DNA of 64,000 nt, taken from the NCBI GenBank assembly GCA_022410635.1, contig JAJVDF010000027.1, positions 2,037,860 to 2,101,859 on the forward strand, read 5' to 3'. The translations under genes and the position numbers were made by a program. The notes under the pieces are model-generated. The model did not search any database and had not been told where the DNA came from. It saw only the letters and a list, made by a program, of their open reading frames with translations. Shown piece by piece: positions 34,833 to 47,058 of the stretch (position 1 is the stretch's first letter; each line of letters starts with the position of its first letter). This stretch comes from Tretioscincus oriximinensis. Taxonomy: Eukaryota; Chordata; Lepidosauria; Squamata; Gymnophthalmidae.

Positions 34833-36725
34833 TTCCTCTCCACTCACAATGTAAATAAATAAATCAGCTGAGATTTGCCTTCCGATGCTTATTCGCTTAG
34901 TACAGAAAACAGGAACAAAGCTCGCTTTTCCAAACTTCATTTAAAATCCCTAGAAGATATACCAAAGGGATATACTTTGATAGGAAAACACATTCTTAAT
35001 TGCATACTTTTGTGTGAATTAAAAGGAGGAAAAAAGATAGGCATGATAAACCAGATTTATGAGTGAGTGAATGGAAAATCATTTCAAGTTATGTAGCAGA
35101 AAACTAACTTCGATTATTCAGATTGATTCTCTAGAAACTAGTCAGTTGCATAAGAATTTTGATACTCACACCAGTTGGTTTCAATTTAAATATTTACCAA
35201 TTGCATAAACTGTAAAAGTGCATGTGAATTTTCTATGTGTGGTATGTACAGTATACAAAAGATCCTGAGAGACCCTAGGTGATTAGTTACCTTCCAAGAT
35301 AGCCAGAAATGATGGGAGTTGAATTTCAAACATGTAGATGGTCAAATAATAAATTGGAAAAAAAATCCTCTTCCTAGATACCAGACCATCTGAACAGGAA
35401 CTCAGGAGAACCACAGGAATGAAATCAGACCTCAAAGTCTGTCTTTGGTCTCACTAAATGTAGTTCAGGATATTTCTGCACTTTCTTGTTCTGATCAAGA
35501 TCAGAGTATTACACAGTAGTCTAATCAATTTACAATAGTGACCATGCAATCCATTCTAAACTAGCAGTGTATTCTTGAACAAGGTCAACTGCTTTGGGAT
35601 TGGAGCTCCATTCTAGTACCTGTGCTTCAGTGTGTGCTTCAGAGCCAATCTCTGAAGTTTCTGCTTTTGGAATCCTTTCAAATCATGTCGCACTATCAAA
35701 ATAGATCCTCATGGCAAACCAGAATATGACATCATGCCTTCTGCTCACCTTCTTGATTTGGTTTAACACAGTCTGTTGGTAGTTTGGAACAAAAGAGCAT
35801 TTTGGCCATCTTGGTCTGGGCTACAACTCCATCTTATCCAGACAGCATTCTAGCAGAGATTTGCCACTCCAAATCCTTAGTATAGCAGAAAGTAAAAAAA
35901 GAGAACAAAATTCTAGAAAATGTAAGCCAAAGATCTGAGACCACAATTCTATTCTTATTCTTCACCTAGTGGAAACCAATGCATTGGTTTAAACAGGTAC
36001 TATGCTAATGTGACACACTAGCTGTGGCTGTCCATCTTAAAGTCACTTTTTAGATAATAGCATGTCTTAAATGCTAAGTTCTATTTTATAGGGAACGTTA
36101 TATTTTATAGATAGTCCCTGCCTTTGTTGCTAATTTGTTGGATGTTTATGGTTTTATATGAGGTGATTTTTATGTTGTCAAAAGCTGCTCTGTCCATAGA
36201 NCAGGTATGAAGAAACAAACAAAATATCTTATGATCAGCTGTGGAAACTTTTGTCAGTACAATGTAAAAATAATTCAATGATTTGCAGTCAATTAAATTT
36301 GAATTATTCCTGATAAAGAAACTCCACAAATACACACACACATACATATATCACAAAGTTTTTATTTTTACTTTTAAGCTAGCAGACCAGAAGGTTATAC
36401 TGTACAGGTGCTTTCATTTAATCTATCACCTTGTTTATTTAGATTTATAATTTACACTGTAGCAGGGAATTAGATTAAATAAAATGAATGAAATAGGATT
36501 ATAAAAGATTTAATATCCTCATAAAGATTCAAGTACACAACTAAAGGAAAAGTCTACATAGTTGCAGCTCCTAAATGGTGGGTTGTCATCAAGTGTCTAT
36601 ATCTGGGAGATGTTTCTAATGATGCTTAGAACTAGAATTTAATGAAACTAGTCTATGAGGAGAGAAAAAAAATTCATAAAATTCAGAGCGTTTCTCTAAA
36701 TGTTGTGTGTATGTGGACATATGTT
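34833..36725. other. Unassigned DNA
   Basis: No recognised gene or repeat; one unresolved base at 36201. Confidence 0.35.
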
Positions 36726-36870
36726 AACAACAACAACAACAACAACAATACTAATAATAATAATTGGAAGCTTGAAGAAAATAAACTTCCCCTATCAAAA
36801 TACACAAGCAGCAGCATGCTCCTGTCAGCAGCATGCTCATGTTGTGTGTGTGTGTGAGGGGGGGGGGGGT
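36726..36870. repeat. Simple repeats: (AAC)n, (AAT)n, (GT)n and a G run
   Basis: (CAA)n at 36726-36750 passes into TAATAATAATAATTGG. A duplicated CAGCAGCATGCTC (about 36808 and 36827) and (GT)n with a ten-plus G run at 36843-36870 follow. Confidence 0.85.
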
Positions 36871-37388
36871 TGAAGAGAAAAAAATCCTCATGTCAAAATA
36901 ACTCATGCAGCAGCCCCCTGCTGTCAAAGCTAAAAGATAACAATTCAAGAGCAAAAGCCTTTAAAAAGGTTGGTGGCCTGAGGAGGATGAAATGCCTCCT
37001 GCAGGGAAAGCTATGTGAAATTGCATCAGAAAAAATGGCCCCAGTGAGGAAGACGAGCAACTGCACAAGCTCTAATGGAGGTGAGGCTCTTATAGCAGGT
37101 GTGAAAGCACACCTCCAAGAATGACAGCTATGGCACGCTCCAAGGGACTTTTCAGAGCTCTCGGAGTGATACCAAGAGACCTGTCATCTGAAGCCCCGAC
37201 TGCAATTCCCCTCAGCCTTATCCTTACTTTAATTTGGTCCACTAGAACCAAAAAGCACTAATCTGGAACGTGGGAGGTATTCAGGAATACTGGGGGTGAA
37301 TATCAGTGATGTGCTATGCTGTGCGCCTTGAGTATAGTTTTATCTCGGTAGTCCTGGATAATCACTGAAATACTGAGTGCAGATATTC
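36871..37388. other. Unassigned DNA
   Basis: Slightly GC-richer; no recognised gene or repeat. Confidence 0.35.
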
Positions 37389-37745
37389 TAAGAACATAAG
37401 AACATCTGGTCCAGCATTCTGTCTCACACAGAGGCCCACCAGATGCACCTGGGCAGTCCGAACAGAGGAAAGCAAAATATGCACCTGTTCATGACTCCCT
37501 GCAAATGGTATTTCAGGAGTACTGCCTGTTGCTCCATTCCGGAGGCAACATCCAGACATCCATCCCAGTTTATACCCTTGGTGACCATAAACCTATCTAG
37601 TCCTGTCTTGAAGCTATCTTGAAGCTGTCTTGAAGCAGTTTGTTACCACCACCTCTTCAGGAAGCAAATTCCACAGGCCGATGATTCTCTGGGTGAAAAA
37701 AGATTTTCCTTTGTCTGTTCTCACTTTTCTGCCCGTCAGTTTCTG
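37389..37745 (-). mobile_element. CR1-like LINE 3' end, minus strand
   Basis: AAGAACATAAGAACAT tail, TCCAGCATTCTGTCTCACAC, CACCTGGGCAGTCCGAACAG and CACAGGCCGATGATTCTCTG match the complement of the CR1-like 3'UTR and ORF end. A local triplication of TCTTGAAGC lies at about 37604-37640. 5'-truncated near 37745. Confidence 0.8.
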
Positions 37746-38940
37746 ATCTGGTCTACAGCTTCATCATCTAGGTTAGTGATACATATATTCTGGATCCACT
37801 ATTCTAGAATGAAGAGAATATGTGTAGAAAGGTCCAACCTTTTACATCCTCCTTATTTACATTATCAACATTTTTAGGTGTCAGTATATAAGAAATTGAT
37901 TAATAAATTAAACATCAGTAAAGATTCACGTTTCTAAGGTGAACACGCCCATCGTTTTTACCTCTCCAATGACATTTGACTGAAAAGTCAAATCTGGATC
38001 TTGGTACAAGAATTTCTTCTTGGGATCTATACTTCAACAATTATACATAGGGAATGCCTGGTCAAGAAAGATAAGAAGCCACTTTGCATTATCCAGATGA
38101 GCACTTACTGTGCCCAAGTCTGTAAAATCCACCTTTTTAAAGCTTATTTTTCACTGTAGCCTTAGATGAAAACTTCGAAACTTCAATTGGTAGCAGACCT
38201 TGATAAAGTTTAGATGAGCCTAACCCCAGGGAGAAAAGAAATTGATAGCTCAAGGTGTCATTGTTAAAAAAAACCACAGACTTTGCTTGACATGGAAAAA
38301 GAAATTTATTTTGTCTGTAAAGGCTATAGTCTGTGGCATAGGTATTATTTCTGCACTCTTGCAAGATAGGATATGAATAGTCTTTAGCTGTAGAAAAGGC
38401 TCTTGTGCAACCTCTGTCCACTGAAACAAGAACGAGGAAGATGCAATATTGACAAACTCTGTGTTATTCTTTATACTTGAGTAGCAAAGATAATCAAATA
38501 AACTCTACGTTTGAGGTGCATGTGTTGCAAAACTTAGTTTCATTTACTAAACTGAGCACATATCTGGTTAAGACTGCTGCTTCTCGTCAAGTCCAGGAAC
38601 ATAATGAAAAAGGGAGCAAGAGCACAGAGTAACAAATTTGGTGCCTTTTTTAACCAGTAGCTTTTCAACAGCTCAGCTCTTAACTACATGACATCATTGT
38701 GTTATTGGTAACAGTTAGCTTTTAACTCTTTCATGACCAGAGACTCTGGTGATTTGCTTTGCACTTGCAATAAACTAACAGTGTGGAGCAATCTTCTAAT
38801 AGGGCTCCATCACAACCCCAAAATGTGATCCTTATTGGTGTATGAACAATTCCTCTGCAAAGGCCATCTCCAAATAGTCTTCAAATCTTTTTCTTTTTTT
38901 TCTTCTTCTCAGTGTGTTGCAATGCAGTCTTGTATCTTAC
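37746..38940. other. Unassigned AT-rich DNA
   Basis: No recognised gene or repeat. Confidence 0.35.
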
Positions 38941-38947
38941 ATTTGGA

Positions 38948-39415
38948 ATGAAGTCTACTTGCCACCTATCCCGTATTATATGGGACTTCCTGTATTTCAG
39001 GTAAAAATTATGCGTCCCGTATTATGATTCAGTGTCCCATAAAAAATACCATTAATATCATGCTTGTTTCGAAATACTCAAAATTCGAATTGCCGCTTCG
39101 ATATATATCGATCATTATATTCTAATCGATACAAACTCATCGATTATTGAAGTTTCAGCAGGCAGCAAGTTTGACGCTACTAGCGCTCTCAGTATGAGGA
39201 AAGTGAATCTTAGTTCTTAAGATGTTGTAAGTGAAACTCAAATAGAAAGGAACAGGAAGTAGGAGGTGTGGAAGAGTCTTCTTCGAATGGTAGTGTACTC
39301 AGGTGTTGTGATTGGTTTTTTTAGTGTTACTTATTTTTGTGAAATGTCCCTTATTTTTAAGAGCATGTCATTTATTTTACTTATCAAAAGGTGGCAATCC
39401 TACCTACTAGGGACA
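38948..39415. mobile_element. Probable non-autonomous DNA transposon (hAT-like)
   Basis: The left end CTACTTGCCACCTATCCCGT and the right end AAAAGGTGGCAATCCTA share an inverted TTGCCACCT / AGGTGGCAA core. Inside, TCCCGTATTAT occurs twice near the left end, and TGTCCCTTATTTTTAAG lies near the right end as a partial mirror. No transposase frame is present. The superfamily is a guess based on the end sequence. Confidence 0.4.
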
Positions 39416-40829
39416 GAGTAGAGAGGCTGGATTTTTTAATGGTTCATCTGCGATCCCTGAGAAAAAATATAGTATACAAGAAAGACATTGGAGTCTCTCC
39501 ATGTGTGGACGATATTGAAACCTTGCTTTAACCATGCAATCCATATTTTAGAAACAGATGTGGATGAAAATGCTTCTTAAATGAGGGGAATTGGGTAGCA
39601 ATGATATACTATTTTAAATTGTTAAGATCAATTATACTAAAATTGTAGCTCTATTATCAATAAATACATTTCCCCATACGCTATGTTTTAGTAGATTATA
39701 GGTTTGATTGTAACTAAACCTGCATCTATCAATATTAATACTACGACTACTTTGTTTGCAGATAACTCGGTTACAACAAGTGGCCAAGTCTCTATTAACT
39801 TTATAGGAAACAACTATGAATGGATCAACTTGTTAAATGACTCTTCCTCCTCCACTCCACTGCCACCCACCCCCACTCCTAAACTTGGAAAAATCTCAAT
39901 TTAACTACTGGATGCCTTTTACATACAGACATTGATTCAAGACAAGACAATTATAGAACCGAGAAATTAGTGCAGTAGAACATTTAATCAATACTGGTAA
40001 CACACACAGGCATATTCTATATGCCTCAATGTGCACAGGGATATTTGTATAATCTATCTGTAGCTAGTATGCTTGTCTAATGAAACAATTCAATTTAAAA
40101 GGAAATCAGCAACACCTGAATTAGTTTAAATACAACCAATAGCAACACTAACATTTAAATTACAATGTATATAAACATGAAACTCCAATTTGTCAAGAGC
40201 TGTGCACACAGAGTATATAGATTAACATTCAATATGAGTATTGTGGCCTCTATACGGATTCCAGTAACAATGGACTGTGGTTGATTTTAGTAGCTAACAT
40301 TCTTTGTGAATAAATTAATTATATGACTAAAGAAAAGGAAGAGATTTCCTTAATATTATTACTTTTGTACTTTCAAAATAGATAACAGGTCCTGTTATAT
40401 GTAAATTTCATGCCCTTTTCATTAATTTTGTTCAACTAATAATAGAAATTTTCATGCTAGGCTTACAATAAACATGCCCCATATAGTGCACTGGAAGCTA
40501 ATACTCATCTAAATCTGGACACAGGAATCAAACCTTTAAATAAAGTATCACAAAATTATGCTCAAAATTGTTGAATCAGTCAAGGTGCTAAAAGTTCTTG
40601 TAGTTATACAAAGCATTTCTACATGCTGGTCATTTATAGACTTCCACGTCATTGACAACCAATAACCAATGGGTTCTTCCATTTGTTATCACAAATGTAT
40701 GTAGTTTTGACAAGCATCACCTGATAATAGCAGTGGGAACTTAATTAAAAGCTCAATTTCTACCAATGAAGTTAGTGCACTTGGTAATACTGCCACCATT
40801 TGCAGGAAAACAGGTGAAGGTTTTGATTC
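39416..40829. other. Unassigned AT-rich DNA
   Basis: No recognised gene or repeat. Confidence 0.35.
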
Positions 40830-40922
40830 TTCTGCTTGAGAATGGCCCCTGTGTGAGACAGAATGCTAGAATAGATGGGCTGTGACCTGATTCAGCAGGA
40901 CTCTTCTTATGTTCATATGCAG
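40830..40922 (+). mobile_element. CR1-like 3'-end fragment, plus strand
   Basis: CCCTGTGTGAGACAGAATGC, TAGATGGGCTGTGACCTGAT and CTCTTCTTATGTTCATATG are the terminal block and octamer tail of the CR1-like family. Confidence 0.7.
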
Positions 40923-41192
40923 TACACTTGACCACAATGGTACAGACTAGAAAAAAACCTCCCTAAAATATATAGTAAGCAATAGACTGGGAAGTGCATC
41001 AATATTCCATTGTATTTTGTTCTACCAATAAACTCAACTTTGAATGTGGCCTAAGGTATACAAAGGTTGTTTTCCTGAGATAAATCAGAAGAAAAGGTAA
41101 CTGGAAATTAGCAGAAAAATACTGTGAAATAACTGCAGGTACTCTTCTATGTTTGTTGGTCTTCTGAGTTTTGGAGAGTTTGTTGCATACTA

Positions 41193-42699
41193 CACCACTC
41201 AAACAAATAAAGGGAACACTTAAGCAACAGAATATAATTCCAAGTAAATCAAACTTCTGTGAAATCAAACTGTCCACATAGGAAGCAACGCTGATTGACA
41301 ATCAATTTGACATGCTGTTGTACAAATGGAATAGACAACAGGTGGAAATTGTGGGTAATTATCAAGACACACTCAATAAAGGAGTAGTTCTGCAGTTTGG
41401 GACCGCAAACCACATCTCAGTACCGATGCTTTCTGGTTGGTGGTTTGGTGAATTTGAATGTTGGTTGTACTTTCACACTCTTGGTAGCATGAGACAAACT
41501 CTGCAACCCACACAACGCGAGTTGTGGCAAGAAGGTTTGCTGTGTCTGTCAGCGTAGTGTCCAGAGGCTGGAGGCGCTACCAGGAGATAGGCTAATACAC
41601 GATGAGATATGAAGGGGGCCATAGGAGGGCAACATCCCAGCAGCAGGACCACAACTTCCGCCTTTGTGCAAGGAGGAACAGAAGGAGCACTGTCAGAGCC
41701 CTGCAAAGTGACCTCCAGCAGGCCATAAATGTGCACGTGTCTGCACAAATGGTTAGAAACTGACTTCATGAAGATGGTATGAAGGTCCAACGTCCACAGA
41801 TAGGGGTTGTGCTCACAGCCCAACACCGTGCAGGATGCTTGACATTTGCCACAGAACATCAGGATTGACAACTTTGCCACTGGCGCCCTGTGCTCTTCGC
41901 AGATGAAAGCAGATTCACACTGAGCACATGTTACAGACGTGACAGAGTCTGGAGATGCCAGGGAGAATGAGCTGCTGCCTGCAACATCCTTCTGCGTGAT
42001 CAGTTTAGCAGTGGGTCAGTAATGCAGTAGGGTGGCATTTTTTGGAGGGCCGCACAGCCCTCCATGTGCTTGCCAGAGGTGGCCTGACTGCCATTAGGTA
42101 CTGAGATGAGATCCTTAGACCTCTTGTGTTTGGCCCTGCGTTCCTCCCAATGCAGGACAATGCCAGACCTCATGTGGCTGGAGTGTGTCAGCAGTCCCTG
42201 CAAGATGAAGGCATTGAAACTATGGACTGGCCCGCCCATTCTGATTGAGACATGATGTCCCAGATATGCTCAATCTATCCACCAATGTCACATTGTACCA
42301 CAGATGGTCCAGGAGTTGGCAGATGCTTTAGTCCAGGTCTGGGAGGAGATCCCTCAGGAGACCATCCACAACCTCATCAGGAGCATGCCCCGGCGTTGTA
42401 GGGAGGTCATACAGGCATGTGGAGGCCACACACAATACTGAGCCTCATTTTGACTTGTTTGAAGGACGTTACATCAAGGTTGGATCAACCTGTAGTGTGT
42501 TTTTCCACTTAACTTTTGTGTGTGACTCCAAATCAAGGCCTCCATTGGTTAATGAATTTGATTTCCATTGATGATTTTTGTATGCTTTTGTTTTCAGCAC
42601 ATTCAGCTTTATACAGAACAAAGTATTCAATCAGAATATTTCATTCATTCAGATCTAGGATATGTTATTTGAGTGTTCCCTTTATTTGTTTGAGCAGTG
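41193..42699 (+). mobile_element. Tc1/mariner element, full length, inactive
   Basis: The ends are inverted repeats: the left end reads CACTCAAACAAATAAAGG then GAACACT, and the right end reads AGTGTTCCC then TTTATTTGTTTGAGCAGTG. The outermost left bases differ by an apparent 2-base change. A TA dinucleotide lies directly outside each end (41191-41192 and 42700-42701), the target duplication of this superfamily. The total is 1507 bp, a normal Tc1 length. A broken transposase gene lies inside. Confidence 0.9.
41516..42441 (+). pseudogene. Tc1-type DDE transposase pseudogene
   Basis: Coding remnants run in order from a helix-turn-helix region (CTGTGTCTGTCAGCGTAGTG at about 41540) to a C-terminal end near the TGA at 42439. 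The block around 41889-41912 encodes FADESRF, with the first catalytic Asp. The block around 42155-42180 encodes QDNARPHVAG, with the second. The region that should carry the third acidic residue (the usual SPDLNPIEH-like motif, near 42240) has small deletions and a frameshift, so the DD(34)E triad is incomplete. A further deletion near 41515 removes the start of the N-terminal domain. The enzyme would bind the terminal repeats and cut and paste at TA. I recall close relatives as widespread in fishes and other vertebrates. Confidence 0.85.
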
Positions 42700-42701
42700 T
42701 A

Positions 42702-44419
42702 GTTTGGTGGCTGGTTTAGGACATTCTTGGATGCAAACCAGATTAAGAAATACAGAAAGTTCTCTAGGAACCCTGAGCCTATTCTACCTAGCGAAATGTA
42801 AATTAGAAGAACTTTCAGTACTACTATGTACAGTAATTCTGTTTTATACTTTGGTGAGTGACGTATTTTACACATGTTGCATTTGTGGAATATACCTAAA
42901 CTTGATTCCTATGGTACTTACTGTTTGGATTACCGCGCATTCTGTAACGGCTAGTACTCCCAGATATTGGGGTGTAATCTGAATTTCTGGGGATAAAACT
43001 GGATTTGTAAACATTTGGTTTGATAAGTCAGTTTTAAAATTTGTGGGCTTCCAGCATCCCTTAGATTGTACTCATATGCAGGTGCTGTGACAGAAGCAGA
43101 TTGGATGCTAGCTACTGTTTCTATGCATGCACATATGCTAGCACCCACCAGAAGATGAGATGGGTGAAGACAGTTTATCTTCCCTTGCAGCATACACATT
43201 ACAATATAAGAGAAACCATCTTTCCCTCTTCTTCTACTGCCCAGTGTGCAGCTGATACTAGCAGAAGGGAAAGCTAATGTTAGATTCTCTTTCCTTGCAA
43301 TATAGGCACTGCAGTTAAACAGATACCATCTTCATCCTTGCCTTCTACTGGTTATTGTTTGCAGTAGACACTACCTAGTCTACATTTGAAGGGCTGTGAC
43401 AGTAGATAAAGCTGGTAAATGCTGCTGCACATGTAGCAGTCTAGCAGAAAGTGAAAGGAAACCAAGGACTTCGCTTTCCTTTTCTCACATTACCTTCACA
43501 TGTTGCAACTTCCGGGAGCTGTGAGGGAGGGAGAGAAGAGAGGGAGAATGTGAAGGAAGGCAAGAGGGTTGGGGGAAGGAGAAGAGTTGTGATAGATCAG
43601 CAGACATTTTAAACCTGTGATTTTTCAAAATAGTGGGCAATTTGGGAGAGGGGATATGGCCCAGGGGGTAGAGCAGGAGGTCATCTGGAGGTGCATGGCC
43701 TGGATGAAAGGAAAAGTTGTGTCAATCCTTGTTTCTATCAGAAGTATGTGTTCAAAATCTAAAATATAATGTTGTGATATCATGAAAGTCTTTGAGTGAG
43801 CAGTGTCTGCACATTCTGAGCACAGTGGAACTACAGAGTGTCCACATGGCTTCAACAGACATCCCACCATAAGTGGTTATCATTAGACAGCCTTCAAGGG
43901 AGACTGTCAGAAAACACCTAATGTGTGAGGCAGTGTGATTAGTGCACCCTTGAGGCTCTTTTCTGCCTTGCATTATTTGGCTCTGTAGATAAAGCTCTAG
44001 CCTCTCCTTTTTAAAAAATGTATTTAATCTGTCTTGTGATATCTTCATTACACTGAGAAAGAAACAACAACAAATGAATGTGATGAAAGAGGAGATGTAG
44101 GCTGGATATTTCAGTATTCCAACTCAAGCTAAGAATTTCAAAGATGCTGGAGTTAAAATCCACCTTTCAGTAAAATATTAGCATAAATATACATTTAGCT
44201 CAATTTTCTTTATCTACTTTTGGTTCAATCTTCTTTTGTATTCTTTCCTCGGTTTTTAAAAAGCATCTCAAATTAGGTACCTTGAATGAAAATAAAGGAG
44301 TGAAGAACTGAGATGTGCTTTGCTAAGAATTAAATTTAAAAATGAAACTTTGGTCTTTTCTGCACACTCACATCCAAACCCATTGGAAACAAGCAGGTAT
44401 ATAAAAAATCCCCCTGCTA
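42702..44419. other. Unassigned DNA
   Basis: No recognised gene or repeat. A tRNA-like AGGGGGTAGAGCAGG near 43665 lacks a B box. Confidence 0.35.
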
Positions 44420-44628
44420 TACGGATGCCTTGATACTGTCTCCGAGATGGAGCAACAGGCAGTATTCCTGAAATGTCATTTGCAGGGCATTGAGAACAAA
44501 TAAACATTTTCACATCTTCTGTTCCAGATTGCCCAGGTGCAATTGGTGGGCCTCTGTGTGAGACAGAATGCTGGACTAGATGGGCTCCAGCATGATTCAG
44601 CATGGATCTCCTTATGTTCTTATGGGAT
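44420..44628 (+). mobile_element. CR1-like 3'-end fragment, plus strand
   Basis: TCCGAGATGGAGCAACAGGC, CCTGAAATGTCATTTGCAGG, CAATTGGTGGGCCTCTGTGT, ACTAGATGGGCTCC and CTCCTTATGTTCTTATG match the CR1-like 3'UTR and tail, with more divergence than the copy at 44923. Confidence 0.7.
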
Positions 44629-44922
44629 CTAAAAAAGTGTAGGGCAAAATTTGAACCTGACATTTAGGTAACCCTAGGCTAGTGCAGTCCAGGTCAGGTC
44701 AGAATAAATAACCCAGAATAAATATGTTATGCAGAAGTGAACTTTATCTTAAATCATATGAAAAAGAATCTTTTGAGGTATTTCATTTTCCTGACTGAGA
44801 AGCTGGGTCTGCAGTCCATCAAACACTGGTTATTGAGAAAAGGTAAGGAAGAAGGTTTTTAAAATATTTTTGCTGAAAACTACCTGGTCTCATTCACAGC
44901 CAAAACATTTTCTTGTTCCAAA
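44629..44922. other. Unassigned spacer between two CR1-like copies
   Basis: No recognised repeat or gene. Confidence 0.35.
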
Positions 44923-45518
44923 AGAACATAAGAACATAAGAACATAAGAAGAGCCATACTGGATCAGGCCACAGCCCATCGAGTCCAGCATTCTGTGTCA
45001 CACAAAGGCCCACCAGATGCACCTGGGCAGTCCGAACAGAGGAAAGCAAAATATGCTGCTCCTGTTCGTGACTCCCTGCAAATGGTATTTCAAAAGTCCT
45101 GCCTGTTGCTCCATCCCGGAGGCTACATCCAGACAACTATCTTAGTATCCATTTATACCCTTAGTGTCCATAAACCTGTCTAGTCCTGTCTTGAAACTAT
45201 CCAAGCTGTTAGCTACCACTACCTCTTCAGGAAGTAAATTCCACAGGCCGATGACCCTCTGGGTGAAAAAATACTTCCCTTTGTCTGTTCTCACTTTTCT
45301 ACCCAACAGTTTTAAGGAGTGCCCTCTGGTCCTTGTGTTGTGTGATAGAGAAAACATTTTTTCTCTATTCACCCTGTCGATCCCATGCATGATTTTGTAC
45401 ACTTCAATCAGATCACCCCTCAAACGTCTCCTTTCAAGGCTGAAGAGGCCCAGACGTTGCAGCCTTGCTTCGTAAGGGAGGTGCTCCAGACCCTTGATCA
45501 TTTTTGTTGCCCTCCATC
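44923..45518 (-). mobile_element. CR1-like LINE 3' end, young copy, minus strand
   Basis: The tail on the plus strand is three and a half copies of AAGAACAT (44923-44949). Then come the 3'UTR and the C-terminal part of ORF2 without a stop. The 5' end is truncated near 45518, in the RRATKMIKGLEHL-type region. Confidence 0.9.
45142..45501 (-). CDS. CR1-like ORF2, C-terminal domain (intact end of the protein)
   Basis: 119 codons on the minus strand from the first ATG to the stop at 45144-45142. The frame starts MIKGLEHLPYEARLQRLGL, continues with the LERRRLRGDLIEVYKIM block, then SLSHNTRTRGHSLKL, and ends in DTKGINGY. This is the conserved C-terminal domain after the reverse transcriptase in CR1/Jockey-group LINEs; it is thought to help bind the element's own RNA or target. 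The listed ATG is an internal Met, because the true protein starts far upstream in sequence lost by 5' truncation. The same end is seen at 9167-9305 and, past the gap, at 14414-14433. Confidence 0.85.
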   Translation of the reverse strand: MIKGLEHLPYEARLQRLGLFSLERRRLRGDLIEVYKIMHGIDRVNREKMFSLSHNTRTRGHSLKLLGRKVRTDKGKYFFTQRVIGLWNLLPEEVVVANSLDSFKTGLDRFMDTKGINGY

Positions 45519-46954
45519 ATGTGTGTTGAATTTGGTGGAGCATGAAATTTCAAGTGTCTTCTTCCTTGGCTAACCAGAAATATATTGAATAGAGACAGGT
45601 AAGGATCAGCAAAAACTAGTAAACCATAAGGAAGAATTGTAGAGTGGAATGTTAATGTTTGCAATATGGTCGGGAGTCATTAATCATGGAACATTAATAT
45701 CTACACAGTTGTGTTGCTTTATGGTTATTATTTTGCTATCCTTTGATGGCTATGGCAGCATGGAAGAAAGGCTATATTATGGGGCAGAATATGGTTTTGC
45801 CTTTTCTAAATATTCAAATACTAATTTGGAGTGTGTCTGGAGAATACTTGATGGTCACTAATTTCAAAAATGTAACCAATATGACTTGACAAAGGTCCTG
45901 CTTAATTTCTTTTTTTTTACTTTCTCCAAAGTGTATTCCTTAAAAATGATGTTTTTGATAAGATCAAACTATGCATGGGGGACCATATGCAACAAAGAGA
46001 GAAGGTGAATATTACATTATATATCTATGCATTCCAAAATAGTCACTTTTATTATTTCATGAAATATTCTTTTTGGCTTTGCTTTTAATTAGTGCTTCCA
46101 ATGCAATTACTAAAATAATAAATCTCAAAGTAGTTTTCCAGTTAACAGCACTCACCTCCATAAAAACATATGAAAGGAATAACCTTGAGAATTGCTGTAT
46201 TATCCAGACAAATTCATTGAGAGCTTTAAAAATAGTTGATGTGGTATATAAATTATTAACTTCCTTGATGAGTTTCTCAGATTACAGTTAATAAGTGACT
46301 AAGATATTAACCTTTTAGGTTATGAAAGTTATACTTAGCATTTTTTCGTGTTTTTTAAAACCTTTTGCTCCAGCTTGATTACTATATTTTAATATCACTT
46401 TTACTAGATATTTTGGTTCTCTTTCTATTCTGAAAAGAAATGGCTCTAAATGCAAAAGGTGTCATGATTAATTGCTGCTAACACACAACCTTTTCAGCAG
46501 ATGGGGCTTCAATAGTTGTAAGCTTTCCTTATTGTAGGAAACTAAGAGCTTAAGTACAGGATGCAGCGAACTTGAGATTGTATCACTATGGGTTCCCATC
46601 TTGATTTCATTAGTGTCCCCATCAGTGGTTGTGGGGAAAAGCTAAAAATGGCATTTTGTGGTGAACTGTTATCTCCTTTACAGGTACAGGTAATGCTTTA
46701 TTAGATCAGATCATGAAACTTGAAAGGGGGTCGCAAGCGGGGCAATTGCCCCAGGTATTGCATTGCAGATTAATAGATGGAGTGCTGCCAGTGGATTGAG
46801 AAAGTGTGAAATGTCATGCAAGCACATGCAGTGCCCTTCTCAACATCTGCAGTGTCCCCTTGCCACATACCACCCAACAGATGTCACATTTATCCCACTT
46901 TTGCCACTAGCTAACTGATGGTGGATGGTGAGAACTGCACAATGGTGACTGGGC
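45519..46954. other. Unassigned AT-rich DNA
   Basis: No recognised gene or repeat. Confidence 0.35.
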
Positions 46955-46971
46955 ATGCAGGCCAAGTGCCA

Positions 46972-47058
46972 CCATTCTGGTGCCACCATGTGCACTAGTA
47001 TTCCAGATTATGACCTCCTGCTTAGGCAGGAAGTTGTAATCTGGAACACTGATGCACA
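46972..47058. mobile_element. Hairpin MITE, family shared with 56755-56860
   Basis: Bases 46989-47021 and 47026-47058 form a 33-bp inverted repeat around TTAG. Nearly all mismatches are transitions, as expected from CpG or general decay. Outside the left arm lies CCATTCTGGTGCC, the same end as the copy at 56755. A third, weaker relative may lie at about 47490-47587 (GTGCACTCACAT and GGTGCCTCCATTCTGG). Confidence 0.55.

Noticed and set aside
41473..41880. A 135-codon minus-strand frame
   Set aside because: It is antisense to the Tc1 transposase remnant.
43650..43700. tRNA-like AGGGGGTAGAGCAGG sequence
   Set aside because: No B box and no cloverleaf; too short to call a SINE.
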